Under the pieces are notes generated by a model that was given only the letters and a program-made list of their open reading frames with translations, searched no databases and had not been told where the DNA came from. DNA of 15,456 nucleotides from CAZWRK01 sp964635875 (GTDB taxonomy: Bacteria; Pseudomonadota; Gammaproteobacteria; Burkholderiales; Aquaspirillaceae). The DNA lies in assembly GCA_964635875.1 (NCBI GenBank), contig CAZWRK010000103.1:1-15456 (forward strand), written 5' to 3'. Positions 6,445 to 12,688 of this stretch are shown here, piece by piece. Position numbers and translations under genes: made by a program. Each line of letters opens with the position of its first letter. Positions within the stretch are counted from its first letter, which is position 1.

Positions 6445-7390
6445 CGATGAAGCCTCCGATATCGGCGCCGAGGGTCTGCTCGTAATCCTCCATGAAGATT
6501 TCGACGCAGTTGTTCATCATCGCCGCATCATAGGCGTAGAGCTTCAGCGCGCGATAATAGCCAGCAGCATGTTCTTTCGACTCGACGCCGGGCTTGTAGA
6601 CGAAGCCGGCGCCGGTTTCCCACATGCGCCGAGTGCAGACCTGACTCTTGTGCGTTCCCCAACGCAGCCCCTCGATCCATGTCGAGGAGTCGCACGAGTT
6701 CGTTGGGAAGCCGAGCCACAGATCGGAAGGCGTCAGGCCGAGCGCATGAATCCACAGGTGCGGATATTTCCGCCGGCGCTCCCATGCAGTCGCCAACAGA
6801 CGCATTCGCACCGGCACAGAAGCCTGAACGACGTTGCCGAAGCAGATGCGATCATACCGCTCGGCCAGATAGTCGAAATAATCCCAGCCGTCATTGAGTG
6901 GATGGTAGACCGGGATCGGTCGCAGCCCGAGCGCCTCGAGGCGCGCGCGCGTCTTGATCTTGTTTTCGCGGCCGCCTTGGTCGATCTCGATGTAACCCCA
7001 TACGCGGTCGCCATTCTCGCTCAGGAAGCCCACGTAGCGGTCGAACAGATCGTCGAAGCCGTCGATCTCGTTCGGCGAAAGCGAGAGGGCCTGATCCATC
7101 GACAGGCCATGCTTTTTCGCGTGCGACGTCGATAGCCAGAACACGCCGGAGTCGATGAACACGCGCGAGTTGGGAGCGTCGATACATTTGCGCACGAACT
7201 CGCGCTGCTTCGGTCCTTCGATTTCATTCATCGCAACCAGTAGGTTTTGATGCAGCGCCGACGCGATGAACAATTGCTCCGGACCAGTCGCGACGAAATA
7301 GATCGGCCACGCGGAACGATCCCAACGACCGCCGGTCGCCTTGCAGCCTTCAGGACGAGGCGCCGCGGTGCGCGAGCCGGTCGGGATCAT
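6419..7390 (-). CDS. dpdA-like: DpdA-like / tRNA-guanine-transglycosylase-like protein
   Basis: A 323-residue protein with the TGT layout. Residues 77-84 read VFIDSGVF, matching the substrate-binding DSG of transglycosylases. Residues 183-187 read CFGNV near the glycine-rich substrate loop. Residues 215-223 read HALGLTPSD, like the MGVGTPED segment of TGT. Residues 232-238 read SCDSSTW, where Asp234 sits in the place of the nucleophile and the DS-[ST]-[ST]-W form is typical of DpdA, the DNA-modifying branch. DpdA exchanges guanine in DNA for a 7-deazaguanine. Zinc-ligand cysteines of true TGT are not evident at the C terminus. The ATG at 7390 has AAGGA upstream and overlaps the previous stop (ATGA). 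The QueD-like gene follows directly. An archaeosine-like or other TGT-family role on RNA is the main alternative. Confidence 0.75.
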   Translation of the reverse strand: MIPTGSRTAAPRPEGCKATGGRWDRSAWPIYFVATGPEQLFIASALHQNLLVAMNEIEGPKQREFVRKCIDAPNSRVFIDSGVFWLSTSHAKKHGLSMDQALSLSPNEIDGFDDLFDRYVGFLSENGDRVWGYIEIDQGGRENKIKTRARLEALGLRPIPVYHPLNDGWDYFDYLAERYDRICFGNVVQASVPVRMRLLATAWERRRKYPHLWIHALGLTPSDLWLGFPTNSCDSSTWIEGLRWGTHKSQVCTRRMWETGAGFVYKPGVESKEHAAGYYRALKLYAYDAAMMNNCVEIFMEDYEQTLGADIGGFIDARPFLPR

Positions 7391-7599
7391 CTGCAATCAT
7401 CCTTTGCAATTGCGTCCGCAAACTCACGCCGAAGAACAGCCGCAGACGCGCGCAGCTTACGGCGCCGGTCGTCCCGACCGTTCGCCCAACCATGACGGTA
7501 GCCAGCGGATCGGTTCGACAGCGACGAAGGCAATTCTTCACGGTCATCCGTGAAGCCGTCGAGGTAACCCTCGACCATATCGTCTGGAGCTTCGATCAC
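7387..7599 (-). CDS. Small hypothetical protein, 70 aa
   Basis: A 70-residue protein read from a GTG at 7599, three bases after the previous stop; an ATG at 7578 is the alternative. It contains VEGYLDGFTDDRE and YRHGWANGRDDRRR, a Tyr/Gly/Trp-Arg pattern recurrent in short phage proteins of unknown role. Its longer upstream frame, which runs into the previous gene, looks non-coding. The stop overlaps the DpdA-like ATG. Confidence 0.6.
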   Translation of the reverse strand: MIEAPDDMVEGYLDGFTDDREELPSSLSNRSAGYRHGWANGRDDRRRKLRASAAVLRREFADAIAKDDCR

Positions 7600-7601
7600 G
7601 T

Positions 7602-7796
7602 TCAGCGTCGGGAGCGTTCGATCTCGACCAGAACCTCCGCGCAATTTGCGATCCTGCGGACGTCCAGCAGGAACGCCTCGACCAGGGCAAGGCTCGCAGT
7701 CAATGCACGAATTTCCGAATTCGGATTTTTCTCGCATTCGATCACAGCTTCGCGAACTGCATTGACGTTGCGAATGATCTGCTCGAGCTCTTGCAT
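7602..7796 (-). CDS. Short helical hypothetical protein, 64 aa
   Basis: A mostly helical protein (MQELEQIIRNVNAVREAVIE at the N terminus, a leucine-rich second half), likely a helical hairpin. The ATG at 7796 overlaps the preceding TGA as TGATG and follows GAGG seven bases upstream; a GTG at 7799 would add one residue. No family is recognised. Confidence 0.65.
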   Translation of the reverse strand: MQELEQIIRNVNAVREAVIECEKNPNSEIRALTASLALVEAFLLDVRRIANCAEVLVEIERSRR

Positions 7797-8029
7797 CACA
7801 TCACCTCGTTGCTGGAATCGCGATCGTCTTTCTCGGCCTGCGTCGGTTCATGCACGCTCACGACTTGCGTCACCTCGACACGAGCACTCACGACGCCTGA
7901 CGTTGGATTGAATTCGTAGGACAAGTGCGACACGAATTCGCCGGCGACCAAGCCCTGACGCGCGCGGCGCAGCCAGTATGCAGCGTCGTCGCCGGTCTTG
8001 ATCTCGTGCGTCATGCGCGTCGGAGGCAT
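7796..8029 (-). CDS. Small hypothetical protein, 77 aa
   Basis: The protein begins MPPTRMTHEIKTGDDAAYWL. A helix rich in basic residues (AAYWLRRARQGLVAGEF) is followed by two beta-like segments (SHLSYEFNPTSGVVSARVEV) and an acidic tail. The ATG overlaps the preceding stop (TGATG) with GAGGA upstream. The function is not known. Confidence 0.65.
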   Translation of the reverse strand: MPPTRMTHEIKTGDDAAYWLRRARQGLVAGEFVSHLSYEFNPTSGVVSARVEVTQVVSVHEPTQAEKDDRDSSNEVM

Positions 8030-9003
8030 CACGCTTCCTCGCTCTTGCGCAGGTTCAGCCGCTTCACTGAACGAGACCCATGCACCTCGGTCCAGCGATC
8101 GAGGATGTGACCGGCGACATAGACGTTCGGCTGCACCATCACCAGACGATGCTTCACCGCCTTCGTCGAGAACGGGACGAACACTCCAGGGAACGGACAG
8201 AACACAGCATCGCCTTGCAGCAGCGGCGACCAATGGCGCCAGTCGGCCATCACACCGACGCACAGAAGGTCGTGAGCCTGACCCTCGCAGCGCAGTTCGA
8301 AGTGATCGCCGAACTCGCACTGGTGACGCGGATCGGCCACGGTGATGTTGATCAGAGACAGCAGCTCGCCACGCTCGCCACCCGATTTGTGATCGCCGTT
8401 CACGCCATTGTCGGACGCATCATCGCCCTTCGGCGGATCGAGCAGACCTTCGAGCTCGCCGTCACGAAAACCCATGAACCCGGAATCGAAACCATCGAGC
8501 CCCGCGGTATCGATCTCGACGCGCAGAAGATCGACGTCCCAACCGCCGGCGATCGTCAGCTGATTGTCCAGCACGCGGTACGCGGCTTTTTCGGACTCGC
8601 TCAGACCGGCGAGCACGGCGACAGGCACCTCGGCCAGATGCAGGATATCGTTCGCGGCAAGCACGCGGCCGTGGCCTGCGATGATCTCGCCGGCTTCGTC
8701 GACGAGGATCGACACCGTCCAGCCGAACCGTTTGATCGACTCCGCAATCTGACGAACCTGCGCAGGCGGATGGGTCCGTGCATTGCGTGCGCTCGGAACC
8801 AGCTCGGCGGTCGGCCGCATCGTCGTCGTCAGCGCCGCCCAGTCCTTCGGGTCCAATCTCGACTTGCGCCGTTTCGGACGACCCCCTGCGGGCTTCACTG
8901 GCGCCGCCGTTTCGCCGGATGCGTCAGCTGCCTGCCCGGAGGAACTTGCTGCATCCTCGGACGCAGATTGCTCGGGCGCGGCGCTTTCGGCGTGGTCATG
9001 CAT
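8029..9003 (-). CDS. ParB/Srx-fold protein with degenerate methyltransferase-like tail
   Basis: A 324-residue protein. Residues 1-50 are a low-complexity Ala/Ser/Glu stretch ending in a basic GRPKRRKSR patch. Residues 66-170 form a ParB N-terminal domain of the type fused to phage DNA methylases: NARTH (74-78), QIAESIKRFGW (85-95), IIAGHGR (107-113) and DNQLT (146-150). Residues 227-315 line up in order with the methylase that normally follows. HDLLCVG (244-250) falls where methylases have HRLLCGD, CPFPG (269-273) replaces the DPPY motif, and VYVAGHILDRW (294-304) resembles the final Y..-i..RW segment. The region between, which should hold the SAM-binding loop, is missing. The protein probably binds DNA without methylating it. 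The start has AAGGA ten bases upstream. Confidence 0.78.
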   Translation of the reverse strand: MHDHAESAAPEQSASEDAASSSGQAADASGETAAPVKPAGGRPKRRKSRLDPKDWAALTTTMRPTAELVPSARNARTHPPAQVRQIAESIKRFGWTVSILVDEAGEIIAGHGRVLAANDILHLAEVPVAVLAGLSESEKAAYRVLDNQLTIAGGWDVDLLRVEIDTAGLDGFDSGFMGFRDGELEGLLDPPKGDDASDNGVNGDHKSGGERGELLSLINITVADPRHQCEFGDHFELRCEGQAHDLLCVGVMADWRHWSPLLQGDAVFCPFPGVFVPFSTKAVKHRLVMVQPNVYVAGHILDRWTEVHGSRSVKRLNLRKSEEA

Positions 9004-9032
9004 CGGGCGGGGGTCCTTGGAGGTAGAGTTTT

Positions 9033-9272
9033 CTATCTCGGGTAAAATGCCCTGTCCAGCCGGCGCAGCAATCGCACCGCGCCGGCTCCGGTCAGGTACA
9101 TCAGACCGAGGACCATCACGACCATCATGAACGCCAGCAGACCGAACAGCGTCAGCAGGCCGAGCAGCGCATAACCGGCGGCGGTCAATGCGGATCGCCA
9201 AGCGAACGGAAGGACGGCAACGCCGAACGCGAGAACGACGGCGACCTCGAGGGCTAGGATCGTTTTGTTCAT
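9033..9272 (-). CDS. Small two-helix membrane protein, 79 aa
   Basis: The N terminus (about residues 4-24) and a long segment at 31-61 (GYALLGLLTLFGLLAFMMVV and on) are strongly hydrophobic, so two membrane helices joined by a short loop with Arg26 are likely. The C-terminal tail RLLRRLDRAFYPR is basic and should stay in the cytoplasm. Size and layout resemble holins or superinfection-related membrane proteins, but placement inside the replication operon gives no support for lysis. The ATG overlaps the stop of the DUF1376 gene. Confidence 0.7.
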   Translation of the reverse strand: MNKTILALEVAVVLAFGVAVLPFAWRSALTAAGYALLGLLTLFGLLAFMMVVMVLGLMYLTGAGAVRLLRRLDRAFYPR

Positions 9273-10327
9273 TGGCTCGGCGCTCCGGTCAGTTCGGATT
9301 TCATCGTTTCGAGCATCGCAGGCGTCACCGGCGAAGACGGCTTGCCGGGATATTCCCAGAGGTTCACCGGCCAGTATCCGTCATCGAGCCATTTCGCGAC
9401 GTGGTTGCGCATTTCGGTCCAAGGGATCGAACCGCGAGGTCCGCCAACCTTGACGCAGCGACCATCGGCGTCGGCGCTGGCGTAGACCTTCGGCGTCGAG
9501 AGGGATCCATTCAGCTTCGACGACGATGGCGGCGACGGCGACCGCGGAGTGGCGGCATCGGTCAGGGCTTGGTCGAAATATTTCAGGTTCGACACGTTCG
9601 GTCTGGCCTGCAGGCCGCTGACGACGACCGCCTCGATCAGGTCCAGGGAAAACCCTTGGGCGATCCAGACGTCGATCTGACCGAGCGAAGGCAGCAAGCG
9701 GCCATTGGCCTCGAAGGCGGAGCAGATTTTTTTCTTCACAGCCAGCACGTCCGCCTTCGCGACGGCGGTCGCAGGGGTCTTAGGGGAATCCTGCGTGTTG
9801 TGATTCCCTTCTATTCCCTTCCCCTCTATTGGCTGAGCCACGGCTGAGCCACGGCTATGCCCATGCTCAGCCACGGCACCAGCCACGGCTCTGCCACGGC
9901 TCATGTCGGATTGAGCGTTTTCAGAGGGTTGGCCTCGTTTCTTATTCTCAACTCCGATTCTCGCACGACGCGATTGGGTTTTCCGTTTCGAGAATGACAG
10001 CGAGGCTTTTTCACAAAGAAACCGGTGGTAATATCGTCCGTCAGAACACAGTTCGAACCCTCTCAGGGCCATTTCGCGGACCCGGTTCCACCGGCGGCCA
10101 GCGCCCGAAAGGTAGGACAGAATTCTTTCGTCGGACGGCAACGAGCCGGCAGGAACTTGGTGCCATGCGCGCGCCCAGAGCGTCAGGGCGGCCTTGAATT
10201 CCTCCGGCGTCGACCGCGCATAGAGGTCGGACTGAAGCAGCCGCGTCACGTCGAGCGGCATATTCGAGAAGATCGTCACATCGCAGTCGGCAGGCACCGG
10301 CGGATCAGGATAAGTCGCGGTAGGCAT
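9269..10327 (-). CDS. DUF1376 replication-initiation-like protein
   Basis: A 352-residue protein. Residues about 12-108 match DUF1376: MPLDVTRLLQSDLY, AALTLWARAWHQVPAGSLP, then an RYYHRFLCEKA end. This YdaU-type winged-helix domain is found in phage proteins next to helicases or helicase loaders, comparable to lambda O or DnaT. A basic linker (112-135) and an irregular Ala/Gly/Arg-rich segment (142-166) follow, then a helical C-terminal domain. The irregular segment is encoded by an 11-bp DNA repeat array (9835-9901), so its sequence is probably dictated by the DNA. GGGGA lies nine bases before the ATG. It lies just downstream of dnaB in the operon after a 170-base gap. Origin recognition and helicase recruitment are inferred. 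Confidence 0.82.
   Translation of the reverse strand: MPTATYPDPPVPADCDVTIFSNMPLDVTRLLQSDLYARSTPEEFKAALTLWARAWHQVPAGSLPSDERILSYLSGAGRRWNRVREMALRGFELCSDGRYYHRFLCEKASLSFSKRKTQSRRARIGVENKKRGQPSENAQSDMSRGRAVAGAVAEHGHSRGSAVAQPIEGKGIEGNHNTQDSPKTPATAVAKADVLAVKKKICSAFEANGRLLPSLGQIDVWIAQGFSLDLIEAVVVSGLQARPNVSNLKYFDQALTDAATPRSPSPPSSSKLNGSLSTPKVYASADADGRCVKVGGPRGSIPWTEMRNHVAKWLDDGYWPVNLWEYPGKPSSPVTPAMLETMKSELTGAPSQ
9784..9808. repeat. Inverted repeat GGGAATC/GATTCCC beside the iterons
   Basis: Perfect 7-bp arms at 9784-9790 and 9802-9808 enclose an 11-base spacer. Each arm contains a GANTC site, the CcrM recognition sequence in Alphaproteobacteria, and a third GANTC lies at 9956-9960 on the other side of the array. 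Functional meaning is inferred from the position. Confidence 0.4.
9831..9901. repeat. Six tandem 11-bp iterons, candidate replication origin
   Basis: Read on the minus strand the unit is AGCCGTGGCTC. Units lie at 9891-9901, 9879-9890 (12 bp), 9868-9878, 9857-9867 (degenerate, AGCATGGGCAT), 9846-9856 and 9835-9845, then a partial AGCC at 9831-9834. The period is close to one helical turn and is not a multiple of three, so the peptide it encodes is not repetitive. An inverted repeat (9784-9790/9802-9808) and pyrimidine-rich sequence flank it. The array lies in the linker of the putative initiator gene, as the lambda origin lies in gene O. Confidence 0.7.
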
Positions 10328-10497
10328 TGGTCTCGTTCCCCGTTTCGTATGGTCTCCGAAAAGCCCTCTCGCGAAAGAGGATCGCGGGCCGCAACGGCGT
10401 TTCGCGCCGCCGCAGGGGGAGACCAGAACCCGGTGTCGCCAAACACCCGGCCCGCGAATCAGGAGCTTGCAGCGGCGCGTCGCCGCCCGGCAAGCGA
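10328..10497 (-). promoter_or_regulatory. Structured intergenic leader between dnaB and the DUF1376 gene
   Basis: This is the longest gap inside the minus operon. A compound hairpin at 10465-10495 lies just after the dnaB stop: a GCTTGC/GCAAGC outer stem and a GCGGCG/CGCCGC inner stem with no U tract. A second hairpin lies at 10430-10450 (7 bp with one bulge). The 7-mer TGGTCTC occurs on the plus strand at 10328-10334 and 10350-10356, exactly 22 bp apart, and as its inverse GAGACCA at 10419-10425. A protein-binding site or structured 5' leader for the DUF1376 gene is likely. No promoter could be assigned with confidence. Confidence 0.45.
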
Positions 10498-12039
10498 TCA
10501 GAACGACAGATTGTCATCGCGCTTCGACTCCGATGCGAAATGAGACGACGCAATGTCGCAGTAGAGAGGAACTGTTCGGCAAGGGCCGGCGCGGTTCTTG
10601 GCGATGATGAACTCCGCCACATGCAGCAGCTCGGAATGACGTGCGAGCGCATCCGTATCGTTGCCGCGATATTCCGGCGACTTCTCGATGTAGTAGCTCT
10701 CCCGGTGCAGGAAGCCGACCACATCGGCGTCAGCCTCCAAGTCGCCGGACTCGCGCAGGTCCGACAATCCAGGGCGCTTGTCCTCCCGGCTTTCCAGAGC
10801 GCGGTTCAACTGGCACAGCAAGACGACGGTCAGATCCTCGTCTTTCGCCAACTGCTTCAGCGACGCGGAAATCTCGCCAACCTCGTAGACACGCTGACCG
10901 CGGTAACGGTCGCTCGCCTTGATGAATTTCAGGTAATCGATCCACACCGCGGCAAGCTTCACGCCCTGCTTTTGGAAGCGAAGCTTTTCCATCCGCACGC
11001 GCGCCGCGATCTCCGCGATCGACAATCGAGACGAATAGTCAACCACGACAGGGGCGAGGTCGATCCGTTTTGCTGCATCGTCCAGCAGCCAGAGGGCTTC
11101 CTCGTCGAGATCGCCGCGCATGATCGACCCGAAGGTGATCGGCGCCCGCGGCCGATAGCAGAACTCGGCGAGGTGGCGAGACGTGTTCTGCCGCTCCGGC
11201 ACCTCGAGGGAGAATTCGACCGAACCCCAACCTTCAAGCCCTCGCTGCTCCCGCTTCACCGACGCCTTCGCCAAAGCGTTCGTGGCCGAGACCATCAAGG
11301 CGGTTTTCCCCATGCCAGGGCGAGCGCCGATCACCCACAACGCGCCGGGCTCGTAACCGCCGATCATCCGATCGACGTCGTGAAACCCGGTCGGAACCGA
11401 CTCGACCTGTTTCTCGCCATTGGCGATCGCGCGCGCATCGACCAGCAGTTCGGACACGGAGGCGCCGAGCACCTTGCGCGTATTCTTGAGCGAGCCTTCC
11501 ATCGCGACGGTTTGCAGCTTGCGCATTCCATCCGCGACCATCGCCTCGACGTCGCGGTCGGGATCGGACGTCGCAGCGTCTTTCTCGATCTCGGCGCACG
11601 TCGCAATCACAGCACGCCGACGCGACAAAGAAACAATCATCGCCGCATAATCCGGCACATTGATGATCGTCGTCGCCTCTGCAGCCAGTCGCGCGAGATA
11701 TTGCGAACTCGTCACGACACGGCCGCGATCGTCCTTCCCAAGATCGATTTCCTCTAGAAAGGGCCTGATCGTCTGGATCGACGCCACAGTCCCGTCGCGC
11801 CGGATCGATTCGATCAGTTCGTAGATCCGGGCGTGAAGCGACTCGGCAAAATGCTCGGACCGAAGCGTCCCCTTGATCCCGGTCGCCACAGCGCCGGTCG
11901 GCGTCAGCCCGCCATCATAGGCAAGATTATTGACCAAGATCGCGCCGAGCACAGCCTGCTCGGCCTCAATCGAATGTGGCGGCGGAACCGTGGCCGCTAC
12001 ATCGACACTACGCGGCTGCGTCGTCGGCGAGCGCGACAT
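10498..12039 (-). CDS. dnaB: Replicative DNA helicase DnaB-like
   Basis: A 513-residue hexameric-type helicase, the usual length for DnaB plus some. The N-terminal domain starts at PPHSIEAEQAVLGAIL (20-35). The RecA-like ATPase follows the PTGFHDVDRMIGGYEPG entry (216-232). Walker A is GARPGMGKT (238-246), Walker B is VWIDYL with Asp368, the LLCQLNR motif covers 407-413, and RPGLSDLRESGDLEADAD covers 422-439. The basic KNRAGP (481-486) is in the position of the arginine finger. It unwinds DNA ahead of the fork for the element's replication. The ATG at 12039 has a GGGGA site and overlaps the end of the methyltransferase gene by 32 bases; a longer frame upstream overlaps that gene and is not used. 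A DUF1376 protein downstream may load it. Confidence 0.93.
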   Translation of the reverse strand: MSRSPTTQPRSVDVAATVPPPHSIEAEQAVLGAILVNNLAYDGGLTPTGAVATGIKGTLRSEHFAESLHARIYELIESIRRDGTVASIQTIRPFLEEIDLGKDDRGRVVTSSQYLARLAAEATTIINVPDYAAMIVSLSRRRAVIATCAEIEKDAATSDPDRDVEAMVADGMRKLQTVAMEGSLKNTRKVLGASVSELLVDARAIANGEKQVESVPTGFHDVDRMIGGYEPGALWVIGARPGMGKTALMVSATNALAKASVKREQRGLEGWGSVEFSLEVPERQNTSRHLAEFCYRPRAPITFGSIMRGDLDEEALWLLDDAAKRIDLAPVVVDYSSRLSIAEIAARVRMEKLRFQKQGVKLAAVWIDYLKFIKASDRYRGQRVYEVGEISASLKQLAKDEDLTVVLLCQLNRALESREDKRPGLSDLRESGDLEADADVVGFLHRESYYIEKSPEYRGNDTDALARHSELLHVAEFIIAKNRAGPCRTVPLYCDIASSHFASESKRDDNLSF

Positions 12040-12688
12040 AGTTGATCCCCTCGAATTTGCCGGACTCGTCACCCCACACAGACCAGCCCTCGCGCGGCTG
12101 GCGCGCGAACACCTCGACACAAGGGCCGCGGAACATGCGCCGCAGCCGCACGTAGGATTCGTCCGGCTTTCGCGAATACTCACGGCGCGGAGCGATCAGC
12201 AGCTCCTGCTCGCCGCGTTTCTGAAGGCGGGCAGGACCGACCTTGAACGCCCATAGGTCCTCGAGGTTTTTCATCGCCACGAGCCCCATGCCGTGATGGA
12301 TATCGCGCGAAAAGATCGGCGCTACATCAAGACCTGGGTGCGAAGCGATCAGCTTCATCCACCCCTGAACGCGCGTCGAATACTTGATCCTTCGGCCGTG
12401 CACCGCCTGCCAATATTCGACGAGACGAAACATCGTCTGCGCCTTCGGCCCGGTGCACCAGATCAGCAGCCACGCACCGTCAGGATGAAGGATGCGCAGC
12501 GGATTGGAGGCGGCGATCTCGTCGTCGGTCATCCGATGATAGTGCTGCGGCCGACCCTTCACGCCGGCCGAAAATTTCCACGGATAGTCGAACAACCCGA
12601 CGCGAAACCGACCAGTCGGCAACGGACGAAAGTCGAGCCCTTCGATCCCCTCTGTTCTGAACGGCAGAACGACCGAGATACGCGTCAT
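12008..12688 (-). CDS. MT-A70 family DNA N6-adenine methyltransferase, DYPW variant
   Basis: A 226-residue protein of the MT-A70 family. The catalytic motif appears as DYPW (34-37) followed by the usual HYHRMTDDEI (49-58) and an ILHPDGAWLLIW core strand (66-77). The C-terminal half carries the family's HHGMG (131-135), a KNLEDLWAFKVG segment, YSRKPDE (171-177), VEVFARQPREGWSVWG (191-206). Family members normally have DPPW; a Tyr in the second position is unusual but related DCPW forms exist. It probably methylates adenine in DNA. The ATG overlaps the GcrA-like gene's stop as TAATG. It could protect element DNA or act in regulation with the GcrA-like protein. Loss of activity through the Tyr change cannot be excluded. 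Confidence 0.85.
   Translation of the reverse strand: MTRISVVLPFRTEGIEGLDFRPLPTGRFRVGLFDYPWKFSAGVKGRPQHYHRMTDDEIAASNPLRILHPDGAWLLIWCTGPKAQTMFRLVEYWQAVHGRRIKYSTRVQGWMKLIASHPGLDVAPIFSRDIHHGMGLVAMKNLEDLWAFKVGPARLQKRGEQELLIAPRREYSRKPDESYVRLRRMFRGPCVEVFARQPREGWSVWGDESGKFEGINYVALADDAAA

Noticed and set aside
8080..9045. A 321-codon plus-strand frame opposite the ParB-like gene
   Set aside because: It is antisense to a recognisable ParB domain with correct starts and overlaps on the minus strand.
9033..9272. Reading the two-helix membrane protein as a holin
   Set aside because: Topology alone is not enough, and no endolysin or other lysis gene is adjacent.
9831..9901. Tandem repeats considered as a CRISPR array
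   Set aside because: The units are 11 bp with no spacers, far from the repeat-spacer form.
9786..9960. Three GANTC sites as a proven CcrM/GcrA control element
   Set aside because: At this base composition GANTC is expected about every 300 bases, so three in 175 is not significant by itself; kept only as a detail of the origin finding.
10327..11757. A 476-codon open frame on the plus strand opposite dnaB
   Set aside because: It is antisense to a clear DnaB gene; the GC-rich third positions leave the opposite frame open. Its translation has no domain pattern.
12040..12183. N-terminal extension of DnaB by 48 residues
   Set aside because: The extension overlaps the methyltransferase gene, is Cys/Arg/Ser-rich and lacks DnaB character; the ATG at 12039 has a good ribosome-binding site.
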